A DNA stretch of 64,000 nt from Streptomyces sp. HUAS MG91. Lineage in GTDB: Bacteria; Actinomycetota; Actinomycetes; Streptomycetales; Streptomycetaceae. The notes under the pieces were generated by a model. It made no database searches, was not told the origin of the DNA, and worked only from the letters and a program-made list of their open reading frames with translations. Both the position numbers and the translations under genes were made by a program. Of the stretch, positions 1 through 9,560 are shown in pieces (positions within the stretch are counted from its first letter, which is position 1; every line of letters starts with the position of its first letter). The stretch spans positions 2,914,001-2,978,000 of the forward strand of contig NZ_CP159534.1 in the NCBI RefSeq assembly GCF_040529335.1, in the 5' to 3' direction.

Positions 1-776
1 TCCACGATCGCGTTGACCGGTTCCTCGATGGCCTTGCGGACCTCCGCCGCCGAGATGACGACGGTCTTCGGCAGGCCGGAGACCAGGTCACGGCCGCGGA
101 TCTCGGTGTGTTCGTCGGAGTCCAGGTCGTACGCGGAACCGATCGTGATCTTGATCTGCTCGGCGGTCCGCTCACCGAGGAGGAGCGAGTACTCCTTCTT
201 GATGTGCTGGATGATCGCGTTGTCCAGCTCGTCGCCCGCGACGCGGATGGACTGCGCCGTGACGATTCCGCCGAGCGAGATGACGGCGACCTCGGTGGTG
301 CCGCCGCCGATGTCCACCACCATGTTGCCCGTGGCCTCGTGGACCGGGAGGCCGGAGCCGATGGCCGCGGCCATGGGCTCCTCGATGATGTGCACCTGGC
401 GGGCACCGGCCTGCGAGGAGGCCTCGATGACCGCGCGGCGCTCGACGCCGGTGATGCCGGAGGGGACGCAGACCACGACTCGGGGCCGGGCGAGGTAGCG
501 CCGCTTGTGGATCTTCAGGATGAAGTAGCGGAGCATGCGCTCGGTGATCTCGAAGTCGGCGATCACGCCGTCCTTCAGCGGGCGCACCGCGACGATGTTG
601 CCAGGGGTGCGCCCGATCATCTTCTTGGCTTCGGCGCCGACCGCGAGAATGCCACCGGTGTTGGTGTTGATCGCGACCACGGACGGTTCGTTGAGCACGA
701 TCCCGCGACCCCTGACGTACACCAGCGTGTTGGCGGTCCCGAGGTCGACAGCCATGTCACGGCCGATGAACGACAT
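1..776 (-). CDS. mreB: Rod shape-determining actin MreB (5' part; 3' end outside window)
   Basis: The reverse-strand frame from an ATG at 774-776 begins [20 protein letters not shown] and continues with the actin phosphate-1 loop, the LNEPSVVA segment and the second phosphate loop [18 protein letters not shown]. That is the MreB signature. About 258 of roughly 345 residues are present; the C-terminal quarter lies beyond position 1. MreB is a filament-forming actin homologue. In streptomycetes it works mainly in spore-wall synthesis, and mreB normally heads an mreBCD-pbp2-rodA operon, which would continue off the left edge. A purine-rich GGGGAA precedes the start. A paralogue lies at 3849-4862. 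Identification is certain for the family and very likely for MreB itself because ndk and folC are its usual neighbours. Confidence 0.96.
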   Translation of the reverse strand, partial: MSFIGRDMAVDLGTANTLVYVRGRGIVLNEPSVVAINTNTGGILAVGAEAKKMIGRTPGNIVAVRPLKDGVIADFEITERMLRYFILKIHKRRYLARPRVVVCVPSGITGVERRAVIEASSQAGARQVHIIEEPMAAAIGSGLPVHEATGNMVVDIGGGTTEVAVISLGGIVTAQSIRVAGDELDNAIIQHIKKEYSLLLGERTAEQIKITIGSAYDLDSDEHTEIRGRDLVSGLPKTVVISAAEVRKAIEEPVNAIV

Positions 777-1102
777 TGAGTTCCCCATCAGGATTCGTCT
801 GGCCTTCCCAAGTGGAGCGTTTGATTGCTTGTCAGGTAGGCGAGAGGTGGACGCGGTGTGGCGTGGAGGCTCCATCGTAGTCTCGCCTGCACGATCACGG
901 CGCGAGGGTCTTCGCCATTGTCAGCAGATGAATCCCCGCCCCGCTAATGGGGACGTGCCGACGGAGGGTTGCGTTCCCCCAATCGGGGCGCATATGCCAA
1001 AGAACGGCCCGAATTCTCAGGCCGTTCCAGGTCAGTGGCGCTCCGTGACTGACGTATCGTCAGAAAGGGAATGCGGTTCGTCTCAATGGGCGAGATCCGG
1101 TG
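777..1102. other. Gene-free stretch between mreB and ndk
   Basis: About 325 bp without a supportable gene. It must hold the mreB promoter(s), reading leftwards, and the 3' end of the ndk transcript. The part nearest mreB (about 800-850) is relatively AT-rich for this genome. Near 1040-1065 there is a short imperfect dyad (TGACGTATCGTCA) that could act in ndk termination. No consensus promoter was assigned with confidence. Confidence 0.5.
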
Positions 1103-1516
1103 TCAGACCAGGTTCGGGAAGAAAATCTTCAGCTCGCGCTCGGCCGACTCCTCGGAGTCCGACGCGTGAATCAGGTTCTCCCGGACGATGACACCGAAGT
1201 CGCCGCGGATCGAACCCGGGGCCGCCGCGATCGGGTCGGTCGGACCGGCCAGCTGGCGGACGCCCTCGATGACGCGCTCGCCCTCGACGACCAGCGCGAC
1301 GACCGGGCCGGACGCCATGAACGTCATCAGCGGCTCGTAGAACGGCTTGCCCTTGTGCTCGCCGTAGTGCTGCTCCAGCGTCTCCTGGGCGAGCTCGCGC
1401 AGTTCGAGTGCGCCGATCGTCCAGCCGGCCTTGCGCTCGATACGGCCGATGATCTCGCCGATCAGGCCACGGCGGACCGCGTCGGGCTTGAGCAGGACGA
1501 GCGTGCGCTGGGTCAT
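1103..1516 (-). CDS. ndk: Nucleoside diphosphate kinase
   Basis: A 137-aa protein, the normal length for Ndk. It transfers the gamma phosphate of ATP to NDPs and dNDPs through a phosphohistidine. The protein starts MTQRTLVLLKPDAVRRGLIG, which contains the nucleotide-binding LLKPDAV segment. The catalytic His is residue 117 in the motif NLIHASDS, and the family core RGDFG is intact. It lies between mreB and the DUF4233/folC pair on the same strand, the usual streptomycete position. A palindromic repeat separates it from the DUF4233 gene, so it probably has its own promoter in 1517-1640. Nothing is unusual. Confidence 0.98.
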   Translation of the reverse strand: MTQRTLVLLKPDAVRRGLIGEIIGRIERKAGWTIGALELRELAQETLEQHYGEHKGKPFYEPLMTFMASGPVVALVVEGERVIEGVRQLAGPTDPIAAAPGSIRGDFGVIVRENLIHASDSEESAERELKIFFPNLV

Positions 1517-1630
1517 TTCGGTTGGGCTCCTTGTGCGGCCGGGTTTGTGCGGTGGGCCCTGAGGTTACAGGGGGTTATCACCCGCCCGGCACCGGGGTTC
1601 CGCCCCCGCCCGCTCATCGGTCGGCCGACG

Positions 1631-1802
1631 GCCGGTGGACGGCTGGTCGCGCAGTTCCCCGCGCCCCTGAGGCAGGCGCTGCGCGCCGCCTCCCCCTGAG
1701 GCTGCGGCTCCGCCGCGCCTCTGTCGATGAGATGGCGCACGAAGTGCGCATCTCAGGGGCGCGGGGAACTGCGCGAGAAGCGGCCACCGGCCCGCAGACG
1801 GA
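1631..1802. repeat. Dispersed palindromic repeat, copy 1
   Basis: Two outer arms, GCGCAGTTCCCCGCGCCCCT and its reverse complement AGGGGCGCGGGGAACTGCGC, enclose about 90 bp. That interior holds nested hairpins: GGCAGGCGC/GCGCCGCC, GGCTGCGGCTCCGCCGCGCC and GATGGCGCACGAAGTGCGCATC. The outermost flanks (GCCGGTGG / CCACCGGC) are also complementary. The interior is nearly identical to the copy at about 19.62-19.71 kb, and arms recur at 4901 and 50850. The element sits in the intergenic space after the DUF4233 stop, where it could act as a terminator or mRNA stabiliser. It carries no transposase. Confidence 0.9.
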
Positions 1803-1820
1803 CGGCGGGCGGCGAAAAGC

Positions 1821-2165
1821 TCAGGCCGCGGTCGGGTCCTGCTGCGCCCAGCGGGCCTTCGCTTCGTCGACCTTGCGGCCGAAGTGGACGGAGGCCCACC
1901 ACAGCGCCGCGAAACAGGCACCGAGGAAGAACATCACCGGCACCCAGAACCCACTGACGATCAGCGCGATCTGCAGGGCCCAGCCCAGCTGGACGCCACC
2001 GGGGCGGGTGACCATGCCGCACAGCAGCACACTCAGCACCATGGCGACGCCACAGACCGTCCACACCAGCCCGTTCGACAGATCCTGGTCCTTCATGGCG
2101 ACCAGCCCGGCGAACCCGATGACGAAGAACTCGCCGATCAACGTCGACGCACACAACGTACGCAC
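1821..2165 (-). CDS. DUF4233 membrane protein linked to folC
   Basis: A 114-aa protein with four hydrophobic segments and a short charged C-terminus. Sequence and position match the DUF4233 family, which in actinobacteria directly follows folC. Molecular function is unknown. A GTG start at 2163-2165 follows the folC stop by 5 nt and uses a ribosome site (AAGGA/GAGGG) inside the end of folC, so the two are almost certainly co-translated from one mRNA. A role in folate metabolism or transport is only guilt by association. Confidence is high for the gene and its family, none for the reaction. Confidence 0.92.
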   Translation of the reverse strand: MRTLCASTLIGEFFVIGFAGLVAMKDQDLSNGLVWTVCGVAMVLSVLLCGMVTRPGGVQLGWALQIALIVSGFWVPVMFFLGACFAALWWASVHFGRKVDEAKARWAQQDPTAA

Positions 2166-2170
2166 AGCCC

Positions 2171-3706
2171 TCAGTCCTTCCCGAGCAACAGCAGCCGGGC
2201 TTCCCCGACGGTGATCACGGACCCGGTGACGAGCACGCCGCCACCCGCGTACTCGCCCTCTTCCTCGGCCAGCGTGATCGCGGCCTCCAGCGCGTCGTCG
2301 AGCCGCGGCTCGACCTGCACCCGGTCGTCACCGAAGACCTCGACCGCGACGGCCGCCAGCTCATCGGCGTCCATGGCGCGGTGGCTGGAGTTCTGGGTGA
2401 CGACGATCTCCGCGAAGATCGGCTCGAAGGCCTCGAGCAGCCCCCGTACGTTCTTGTCGCCGCTGGCGCCGACCACCCCGATGAGCCGGCTGAAGTCGAA
2501 GACCTCGCTGATGGCGTCGGCGGTGACCCGCGCGCCCGCGGGGTTGTGCGCGGCGTCGAGCACGACGGTCGGCGACCGGCGTACGACTTCCAGGCGGCCC
2601 GGCGAGGTGACGGACGCGAACGCCGTACGGATCGTGTCGATGTCCAGCGGACGTGCGTGCTCCGAGCCGATGCCGAAGAACGCCTCGACGGCGGCGAGCG
2701 CCACCGCCGCGTTGTGCGCCTGGTGGGCGCCGTGCAGCGGGAGGAACACCTCCTCGTACTCGCCGCCCAGCCCGCGCAGCGTGACGAGCTGGCCGCCGAC
2801 GGCGATCTGCCGGTCCACCACGCCGAACTCGAGGCCCTCGCGGGCGACCGTGGCGTCCCTCTCGACGGCCTTCTTCAGGATCACCTGCGCCGCGTCCACC
2901 GGCTGCTGCGCCATGATCACGGTGGCGTCCTGCTTGATGATCCCGGACTTCTCCACCGCGATCTCGCCGGGCGTGGAGCCCAGGCGGTCGGTGTGGTCGA
3001 GGTCGATGGGGGTGATGACCGCGACGGAGCCGTCGATGACGTTCGTCGCGTCCCAGCTGCCGCCCATGCCGACCTCGACGACCGCGACGTCGACGGGGGC
3101 GTCCGCGAAGGCCGCGTAGGCCATCCCGGTGAGCACCTCGAAGAAGGACAGCCGGTACTCCTGCTGGGAGTCGACCATCTCGACGTACGGCTTGATGTCC
3201 TCGTACGTCTCGATGAAGCGCTCGTGGTCGATCGGCGCGCCGTCCAGGCTGATCCGCTCGGTGATCGACTGCACGTGGGGCGAGGTGTAGCGGCCGGTGC
3301 GCAGGTCGAAGGCGGCCAGCAGGGCCTCGATCATGCGGGCGGTCGACGTCTTGCCGTTCGTCCCCGTGATGTGGATCGACGGGTACGCCTTCTGCGGCTC
3401 GCCGAGCACGTCCATCAGCGCCGCGATGCGGGCCACCGACGGCTCCAGCTTGGTCTCGCCCCACCGCGTGGCCAGGTCCGCCTCGACCGCCCGCAGCGCC
3501 TTCTCCACCTCCGGGTCCTGCGGCCGGGCCGGGATGCCGTCGCCCTGCGGGGGGCCGCCCTGCGTGCGCAGGGTGCGGCTGCCCGCCTCGATGACCGCGA
3601 GGTCCGGGTCACGGTCGGTCTCGGCGCCCACGATCTCCTCGAAGGCGTCCGGGCTGTCGCTGGGGCCGTGGTCGTCGCTGCTGTCGCGCGGGGGGAGGTC
3701 ACTCAC
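2171..3706 (-). CDS. folC: Bifunctional folylpolyglutamate synthase / dihydrofolate synthase
   Basis: This 511-aa Mur-ligase-type enzyme adds glutamate to dihydropteroate and to reduced folates, making and retaining folate cofactors in the cytosol. The ATP loop TGTNGKTS is at residues 114-121. The family core follows, with the segment [20 protein letters not shown] and the C-terminal domain motif [11 protein letters not shown]. The N-terminal 65 or so residues are an acidic, low-complexity extension typical of streptomycete FolC, so the GTG at 3704-3706 is plausible, though a start further in cannot be excluded. It is divergent from the mreB-like gene across 142 bp and upstream of DUF4233 in one operon. 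Confidence 0.95.
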   Translation of the reverse strand: MSDLPPRDSSDDHGPSDSPDAFEEIVGAETDRDPDLAVIEAGSRTLRTQGGPPQGDGIPARPQDPEVEKALRAVEADLATRWGETKLEPSVARIAALMDVLGEPQKAYPSIHITGTNGKTSTARMIEALLAAFDLRTGRYTSPHVQSITERISLDGAPIDHERFIETYEDIKPYVEMVDSQQEYRLSFFEVLTGMAYAAFADAPVDVAVVEVGMGGSWDATNVIDGSVAVITPIDLDHTDRLGSTPGEIAVEKSGIIKQDATVIMAQQPVDAAQVILKKAVERDATVAREGLEFGVVDRQIAVGGQLVTLRGLGGEYEEVFLPLHGAHQAHNAAVALAAVEAFFGIGSEHARPLDIDTIRTAFASVTSPGRLEVVRRSPTVVLDAAHNPAGARVTADAISEVFDFSRLIGVVGASGDKNVRGLLEAFEPIFAEIVVTQNSSHRAMDADELAAVAVEVFGDDRVQVEPRLDDALEAAITLAEEEGEYAGGGVLVTGSVITVGEARLLLLGKD

Positions 3707-3848
3707 GTACGCCAGTCTACGGAGGTCCCCGACAAGTGGGGACAGCGGTGTGCAAGCCGCCCTCCGGAACGGAACGGGACTTTGGACCTGTCCGAATCGG
3801 GACCTTGGTCCCGCCGCCTCACTGTCTCACCCTGCAAACTTGGCGATC

Positions 3849-4862
3849 ATGGACATAGGTATCGATCTCGGCACCGCCAACACTCTTCTCTACGTACGCG
3901 GTCAGGGGATCGTGCTGAACGAACCGTCGGTGGTCGCCGTCAAGCAGGGCGGCAAACACGGTTCCGTGCTCGCCGTCGGCACCGAGGCGAAGGAGACCAT
4001 CGGGCGCACCCCGGGCTCCATCACCGCCATCCGGCCCCTGCGCGACGGGGTCATCAGCGACTACGAGGCGGCCGAGCAGATGATCCGGCACTTCGTCCGC
4101 AAGGTCGCCCCGGGCCGCCGGCCCCGTACCCGGATGGTCGTCTGCGTGCCCAGCGGGGTCACGCCCGTCGAGCGGCGGGCCATCGTGCACGCCGCGCAGA
4201 GCTCGGGGGCGCGGGCCGTCCATCTGATCGAGGAGCCGATGGCGGCGGCGATCGGGGCCGGGCTGCCGGTGGCGGAGCCGCGCGGGTCGATGGTGGTCGA
4301 CATCGGCGGCGGGACCACCGAGGTCGCCGTCATCTCGCTGGGCGGGGTCGTCACGGCACAGTCGCTGCGGGTGGGCGGTGACCGTCTGGATGAGGCCATC
4401 ACCGATCACGTGCGCAAGGAGCACGGGCTGCTGATCGGGGAGCGCACCGCCGAGGACATCAAGGTCGCGATCGGGTCGGCGTGGCCGGTGCCCGGCGAGG
4501 ACGCCTTCGAGATGCGGGCGTTCACCGTGCGGGGGCGGGAGAAGGTGGCCGGGCTGCCGAAGACCGTGGAGCTGACGGTGCGCGAGGTGCGCTCCGCGCT
4601 GGACGAGCCCGTGGAGGCGGTCATCTCGGCGGTGAAGGCCACCCTGGAGGAGTGTCCGCCGGAGCTGTCCGGAGACGTCATGGAGCACGGGATCGTGCTG
4701 ACCGGTGGGGGTGCGCTGCTGCCCGGGCTCGATCTGCGACTGGCTTCCGCCACGGGGATTCCGGTGTTCGTCGCCGAGGAGCCGTTGGACAGTGTCGCGC
4801 TCGGGTGCGGGAAGTGTGTGGAGGACTTCGACGGGCTGGAGCGGATGCTGGGGGCCGCCTAG
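3849..4862 (+). CDS. MreB/Mbl-type bacterial actin (paralogue of mreB)
   Basis: A 337-aa actin-fold protein starting [20 protein letters not shown]. It has the phosphate-2 loop [20 protein letters not shown] and the adenosine-binding segment [11 protein letters not shown]. It is clearly a second MreB-family protein, diverged from the copy at 1-776. It lacks the short MreB N-terminal membrane-binding leader (MSFIGRD) and starts directly at the actin fold. The ATG at 3849 was chosen because the alignment with MreB begins there; the longer open frame upstream is antisense to folC. Streptomycetes are known to carry an Mbl-type actin used during sporulation, but whether this is that orthologue cannot be decided here. 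It stands as a single gene between folC (divergent) and a small membrane-protein gene. Confidence 0.93.
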   Translation: MDIGIDLGTANTLLYVRGQGIVLNEPSVVAVKQGGKHGSVLAVGTEAKETIGRTPGSITAIRPLRDGVISDYEAAEQMIRHFVRKVAPGRRPRTRMVVCVPSGVTPVERRAIVHAAQSSGARAVHLIEEPMAAAIGAGLPVAEPRGSMVVDIGGGTTEVAVISLGGVVTAQSLRVGGDRLDEAITDHVRKEHGLLIGERTAEDIKVAIGSAWPVPGEDAFEMRAFTVRGREKVAGLPKTVELTVREVRSALDEPVEAVISAVKATLEECPPELSGDVMEHGIVLTGGGALLPGLDLRLASATGIPVFVAEEPLDSVALGCGKCVEDFDGLERMLGAA

Positions 4863-5146
4863 GGGTCGTTCTGGTGGGGGGCAGGTGCGGGTGCGCCGTG
4901 GCTGGTCGCGCAGTTCCCCGCGCCCCTGGCGGGGCCGGTCAGCCTTGGGCAGTCTGCCGCCTGGGGCGGCACGGGTGGGCAAGGCGGCACCCCGGCGCGG
5001 GGCGAGCGTGCCGGGGTGGGGCAGTGCAGCACCGCCGTGGCTGAGCACCCAGTTCCCCGCGTTGGGCACCGCCATCTGTCGTAAAGGCGCACCCCTGTTC
5101 GGCGCGGTGAGCGCCCCGTACGGGCGACAAGGGGTCCAATCGGACC
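4863..5146. repeat. Intergenic stretch with a single arm of the dispersed repeat
   Basis: Downstream of the mreB-like gene the sequence GCTGGTCGCGCAGTTCCCCGCGCCCCT lies at about 4901-4927; its first 20 bases match copy 1 apart from the flank. No full opposite arm follows, only a decayed trace (CAGTTCCCCGCGTTGGG near 5049-5064), so it looks like a truncated copy. No gene is supported in the remainder. Confidence 0.75.
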
Positions 5147-5698
5147 ATGTGGTACGCACATCAGCCGAGTCGGCGTGCTCGGCAGATCATCGGTGACGGG
5201 GCGGCTCTGCTGTGGGTCGCGGGGTGGGCCGTGATGGCGGTCGTGGCGCATCGGGTGCTCGGACTCGCCACCCGGCCGGTGCCCGCCGGGGCGCGGATCG
5301 GGCTGCCCGGGCCGCTGCACGGTGTGGCGCGGGCCGGTGACCGGATCGTGAGCGCGGCGCCGGAAGGGGCGGGGCCGGTGCGGGTGCTGGTGCTGCTCGC
5401 CGCCGTCGCGGTGTTCGTCGTGCCGGTCGGGCTGCTCTGCGCGCTGTGGCTGCCGCGCCGGATCCGCTGGGTGCGGCGGGCCGCCGCCGCCCGGGATCTC
5501 GCCAACAGTGAGGACGGCCGCGAACTGCTGGCCCTGCGGGCGCTGCTGCGGCCGCTCGACGAGGTGGGCCGCACCGCGGAGGCGCTGCCCGAGACCACGC
5601 CGGGCAGCCTCGCCGAGGGCTGGCGCGAGGGCGACCCGGCGACGCTGGACGCGCTGGCGGAGGCCGAACTGATCCGGCTCGGACTGCGCACCGCCTGA
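5147..5698 (+). CDS. Conserved hypothetical membrane protein
   Basis: A 183-aa protein starting MWYAHQPSRRARQIIGDGAA. It has one hydrophobic segment near residues 18-38 and a second, strongly hydrophobic one near 78-100, followed by an arginine-rich turn (WLPRRIRWVRR). That pattern suggests two membrane spans with a cytosolic, helical C-terminal half rich in Leu, Ala and Glu. No enzyme motif is visible. Codon use is fully streptomycete and the gene ends just before a strong hairpin shared with valS. Function is unknown. Confidence 0.8.
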   Translation: MWYAHQPSRRARQIIGDGAALLWVAGWAVMAVVAHRVLGLATRPVPAGARIGLPGPLHGVARAGDRIVSAAPEGAGPVRVLVLLAAVAVFVVPVGLLCALWLPRRIRWVRRAAAARDLANSEDGRELLALRALLRPLDEVGRTAEALPETTPGSLAEGWREGDPATLDALAEAELIRLGLRTA

Positions 5699-5710
5699 CG
5701 CCGCACGAGC

Positions 5711-5742
5711 GAGGCCCCGGAACCGAAGGGTTCCGGGGCCTC
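5711..5742. terminator. Bidirectional terminator between a hypothetical gene and valS
   Basis: A perfect 14-bp stem, GAGGCCCCGGAACC / GGTTCCGGGGCCTC, closes a four-base loop GAAG. It lies between the convergent 5147-5698 gene and valS. Confidence 0.9.
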
Positions 5743-5761
5743 AGTCACGTACGGGCGCGGC

Positions 5762-8392
5762 TCACGCCTGCGGCAGGCGCTCCAGCTGGGCCTGGATGCG
5801 GGCGATGTCCTCGTCCGCCTTGGCCAGCCGGGCCCGGATGCCGTCGACGACCTTCTCCGGAGCCTTGCCGAGGAACTTCTCGTTGCCCAGCTTGCCCTCG
5901 GCCTGCGCCTTGTCCTTCTCGGCCGCCGCGAGGTCCTTGGCGAGGCGCTTGCGCTCCGCCGCCACGTCGATCGCACCGGACAGGTCGAGCGCGACCTCGG
6001 CCCCGGCGACCGGCAGGGTCGCCGTCGCCTGGAACTCCTCCCCCGCCGGCTGCAGCTTGAGCAGCTGGCGGATGGCCGGCTCGTGCGCGGCGAGCGCCGT
6101 ACCGTCCAGGGTCAGGCGGGCCGGAACGCGCTGGCCGGCCTTCAGGCCCTGGTCGCCCTTGAAGCGGCGGACCTCGGTGACGACCCGCTGGACCGTCTCG
6201 ATCTCCTTCTCGGCCGCCTCGTCGCGGAAGCCCGAGTCCTTCGGCCAGTCGGCGATCACGACGGACTCGCGCCCGGTGAGCGTCGTCCACAGCGTCTCGG
6301 TGACGAACGGGACGATCGGGTGCAGCAGGCGCAGCGTGACGTCCAGGACCTCACCGAGGACCCGGCCCGACACCTTGGCCGGCTCGCCGCCCGCCATGAA
6401 CGTCGTCTTCGACAGCTCGACGTACCAGTCGAAGACCTCGTCCCACGCGTAGTGGTAGAGCGCGTCGGAGAGCTTGGCGAACTGGTAGTCGTCGTAGAAC
6501 GCGTCGACCTCGGCCACCGTCTTGTTCAGCCGGGACAGGATCCAGCGGTCGGTGGCCGTCATCTCGGACGGCTCCGGCAGCGGGCCCTCGATCGTCGCGC
6601 CGTTCATCAGCGCGAAGCGCGTGGCGTTCCAGATCTTGTTGGCGAAGTTCCGGGAGGCCTGGACCCAGTCCTCGCCGATCGGGACGTCCGTGCCCGGGTT
6701 CGCGCCGCGCGCCAGCGTGAAGCGGAGCGCGTCCGAGCCGTACTTGTCCATCCAGTCCAGCGGGTCCACCACGTTGCCGAAGGACTTCGACATCTTCTTG
6801 CCGTTCTCGTCGCGGACGAGACCGGTCAGGGCGACCGTCTTGAAGGGGACCTCGCCGTCCATCGCGTAGAGACCGAACATCATCATCCGGACGACCCAGA
6901 AGAAGATGATGTCGTGGCCGGTGAGCAGGACGTCGGTGGAGTAGAACTTCTCCAGGTCCGGCGTCCGCTCGGGCCAGCCGAGCGTGGAGAACGGCCACAG
7001 GCCGGACGAGAACCAGGTGTCGAGGACGTCCTCGTCCTGCTTCCAGCCCTCGGCCTCGGTGCCGGGCGGCTGCTCGTCGGGGCCGACGCAGACGACCTCG
7101 CCGTTCGGCCCGTACCAGACCGGGATGCGGTGGCCCCACCACAGCTGGCGCGAGATGCACCAGTCGTTGAGGTTGTCGACCCAGTCGAAGTACCGCTTCT
7201 CCATCTCCTTGGGGTGGAGGGTGACCCGGCCGTCGCGGACGGCGTCACCGGCGGCCTTGGCCAGCGTCTCGACCTTGACCCACCACTGGAGCGACAGGCG
7301 CGGCTCGATGGTGGTGCGGCAGCGCGAGCAGTGACCGACGGAGTGGACGTACGGGCGCTTCTCGGCGACGACACGGCCCTGCTGGCGCAGCGCGTCGACG
7401 ATCGCGGAGCGCGCCTCGAACCGGTCCAGACCCTGGAACGGGCCGGGGACCGTGATGACCCCGCGCTCGTCCATGATCGTCATGAATTCGAGGTCGTGCC
7501 GCTGGCCGATCGCGAAGTCGTTCGGGTCGTGGGCGGGCGTGACCTTCACGGCGCCGGTGCCGAACTCCGGGTCGACGTGGGTGTCCGCGACGACGGGAAT
7601 GGTCCGGTCGGTCAGCGGCAGCTTGATGCGCTTGCCGATGAGGTGCGCGTACCGCTCGTCGTCCGGGTGGACGGCGACCGCGGTGTCGCCCAGCATCGTC
7701 TCGACACGGGTGGTCGCGACGACGACCGTCTCGTCTCCCTCGCCGTACTTCAGCGAGACCAGCTCGCCGTCGTCGTCCTGGTAGTCCACCTCGATGTCCG
7801 AGATGGCGGTCAGGCAGCGCGGGCACCAGTTGATGATGCGCTCGGCGCGGTAGATCAGCTCGTCGTCGTAGAGCCGCTTGAAGATGGTCTGGACGGCGCT
7901 GGAGAGGCCCTCGTCCATCGTGAAGCGCTCGCGCGACCAGTCGACGCCGTCGCCGAGGCGGCGCATCTGGCCGAGGATCCGGCCGCCGTACTGCTCCTTC
8001 CACTCCCACGTCTTCGCGACGAAGGCCTCGCGGCCGATGTCGTGCCGCGACTTGCCCTCCTCGGCGAGCTGCTGCTCGACCTTGTTCTGCGTCGCGATGC
8101 CGGCGTGGTCCATGCCGGGCAGCCACAGCGCCTCGAAGCCCTGCATGCGCTTGCGGCGGGTGAGGGCGTCCATGAGCGTGTGCTGGAAGGCGTGGCCCAG
8201 GTGGAGCGAGCCCGTGACGTTCGGCGGCGGGATGACGATCGTGTACGGCGGCTTCTCACTCTTGGCGTCCGCCGTGAAATAGCCCCGGTCTACCCAGCGC
8301 TCGTACAGCGTCTCCTCTACCTCGGCCGGCGCGTACTGGGTCGGCAGTTCGGTGGTGGGCGCTGAGTGCTGCTGCTGAGAGTTCTCGGTCAC
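5762..8392 (-). CDS. valS: Valyl-tRNA synthetase
   Basis: An 876-aa class I synthetase that charges tRNA-Val. The HIGH-type motif HLGH is at residues 64-67, preceded by PPPNVTGS, and KMSKS is at 533-537. The inserted CP1 editing domain and the C-terminal coiled-coil tRNA arm (ending in alternating Lys/Glu/Ala) are both present, so the protein is full length. It starts at ATG 8390-8392 with a divergent promoter region of 115 bp shared with the PQ-rich gene. No T-box leader is apparent. It is a conventional housekeeping gene. Confidence 0.98.
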   Translation of the reverse strand: MTENSQQQHSAPTTELPTQYAPAEVEETLYERWVDRGYFTADAKSEKPPYTIVIPPPNVTGSLHLGHAFQHTLMDALTRRKRMQGFEALWLPGMDHAGIATQNKVEQQLAEEGKSRHDIGREAFVAKTWEWKEQYGGRILGQMRRLGDGVDWSRERFTMDEGLSSAVQTIFKRLYDDELIYRAERIINWCPRCLTAISDIEVDYQDDDGELVSLKYGEGDETVVVATTRVETMLGDTAVAVHPDDERYAHLIGKRIKLPLTDRTIPVVADTHVDPEFGTGAVKVTPAHDPNDFAIGQRHDLEFMTIMDERGVITVPGPFQGLDRFEARSAIVDALRQQGRVVAEKRPYVHSVGHCSRCRTTIEPRLSLQWWVKVETLAKAAGDAVRDGRVTLHPKEMEKRYFDWVDNLNDWCISRQLWWGHRIPVWYGPNGEVVCVGPDEQPPGTEAEGWKQDEDVLDTWFSSGLWPFSTLGWPERTPDLEKFYSTDVLLTGHDIIFFWVVRMMMFGLYAMDGEVPFKTVALTGLVRDENGKKMSKSFGNVVDPLDWMDKYGSDALRFTLARGANPGTDVPIGEDWVQASRNFANKIWNATRFALMNGATIEGPLPEPSEMTATDRWILSRLNKTVAEVDAFYDDYQFAKLSDALYHYAWDEVFDWYVELSKTTFMAGGEPAKVSGRVLGEVLDVTLRLLHPIVPFVTETLWTTLTGRESVVIADWPKDSGFRDEAAEKEIETVQRVVTEVRRFKGDQGLKAGQRVPARLTLDGTALAAHEPAIRQLLKLQPAGEEFQATATLPVAGAEVALDLSGAIDVAAERKRLAKDLAAAEKDKAQAEGKLGNEKFLGKAPEKVVDGIRARLAKADEDIARIQAQLERLPQA

Positions 8393-8507
8393 GGAGCCAG
8401 TTTAGAGGGGTCACAGTCCCGTACTGAAACCGAATCCGGTGGCCCGATCCGTACGGCAGTACGCCAGGATGTGAGGAGCACATAAGCATCGGGAGGGAAC
8501 CCATCCA

Positions 8508-9485
8508 ATGAGCTACAACCAGCCGGGCCCCTACGGAGGCCAGCAGCCGCAGCAGCCGGGGCCGTACGGCCAGCAGCCGCAGCCTGGCCCGTACGGCCAG
8601 CAGCCCCAGGCCCCCCAGCCCGGCTACGGGTATCCCCAGCAGGCTCCCCCCGGTGTCCCGCCCCAGCAGCCGAACCCGTACGGCCAGCAGCAGCCGCCGC
8701 AGCCCCCGCAGGCCGGGTACGGCTACCCGCAGCAGCAGGCCCCGTACGGCCAGGACCAGTACGGCCAGTACCCGCCGCAGCCCCCGGCCGGCGGTGGCGG
8801 CGGCAAGAAGGCCGGCCTCATCATCGGCGCGGTCGCGGTGGTCGCGGCGATCGGTGTGGGGGCGTACTTCGTGATCGGTGGGGGCGGGAGCGGCAGCGCG
8901 AGCGTCTCCGACGACGGGGCGCACAAGCTGACGACCCCGGCGACCGTGCTGAGCGAGTACCAGAAGACCGAGTCCTCCTCGTCGGGCGGCCTCACCTCGT
9001 CGGACATGGCGGACGCCGAGAAGGCCGGCCTGAAGAACGGCAAGCCCGTCAGCGCCGGTTACCAGGTCAAGGACAGCTCCAACCCGCTGGGCGGCAAGGT
9101 GCTGCAGTTCCAGGGCGCCTACGGCGAGATCGACGACCCCTCGCAGTTCGTCAGCGGCATGTTCGACAAGGGTGCTTCGGAGATCGCGAAGGGCAGCAGC
9201 ACCGCGAGCGGCAAGGCGAGCCTGGTCGGCAGCCCGACCGACTACAGCACGGACGACGTCACCCTGAAGTGCCAGGAGCTGAAGTTCGAGAACTCCGGCT
9301 CGACCGGCAGCTCCACGGCCCCCAAGGAGATGCACATGCCGCTGTGCATCTGGGCAGACCACAGCACGATGGCGATGGTCACCTCGGCCGACATCGCCGA
9401 CATGATGACCGGCAAGGCGCCGGACCTGAAGGCCGCGGCGGACCTCACCGCCAAGCTCCGCAGCGAAGTCCGCGTTCCCGCGTAA
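8508..9485 (+). CDS. PQ-rich membrane-anchored hypothetical protein
   Basis: A 325-aa protein in three parts. Residues 1-95 are a low-complexity Pro/Gln/Gly/Tyr region of repeated GPYGQQP and GYGYPQQ units. One transmembrane helix follows near 102-124 (after GGGGGKKAG), then an exported domain of about 200 residues with two late cysteines that may pair. The layout (disordered cytosolic tail, single helix, extracytoplasmic domain) is common among streptomycete membrane proteins of unknown role. A GGGAGGGAA ribosome site precedes the ATG. It is transcribed away from valS and ends at a strong hairpin. No function is claimed. Confidence 0.85.
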   Translation: MSYNQPGPYGGQQPQQPGPYGQQPQPGPYGQQPQAPQPGYGYPQQAPPGVPPQQPNPYGQQQPPQPPQAGYGYPQQQAPYGQDQYGQYPPQPPAGGGGGKKAGLIIGAVAVVAAIGVGAYFVIGGGGSGSASVSDDGAHKLTTPATVLSEYQKTESSSSGGLTSSDMADAEKAGLKNGKPVSAGYQVKDSSNPLGGKVLQFQGAYGEIDDPSQFVSGMFDKGASEIAKGSSTASGKASLVGSPTDYSTDDVTLKCQELKFENSGSTGSSTAPKEMHMPLCIWADHSTMAMVTSADIADMMTGKAPDLKAAADLTAKLRSEVRVPA

Positions 9486-9504
9486 CACGCGCCGCGGTAC
9501 GCGA

Positions 9505-9538
9505 AAGGGCCCCGACCGGAGATCCGGTCGGGGCCCTT
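9505..9538. terminator. Bidirectional terminator before clpX
   Basis: A 15-bp perfect stem, AAGGGCCCCGACCGG / CCGGTCGGGGCCCTT, with loop AGAT. The A- and T-flanked arms suit both the PQ-rich gene and the convergent clpX. Confidence 0.92.
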
Positions 9539-9560
9539 CACTGCGTCAGACGCCGTACGG

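Noticed and set aside
108..779. Forward-strand ORF opposite mreB
   Set aside because: The reverse strand encodes unmistakable MreB motifs; the forward frame is an Asp/Arg/Val-rich shadow.
8393..8507. T-box riboswitch in front of valS
   Set aside because: The 115-bp region is too short, and no specifier-loop or T-box core sequence is visible.
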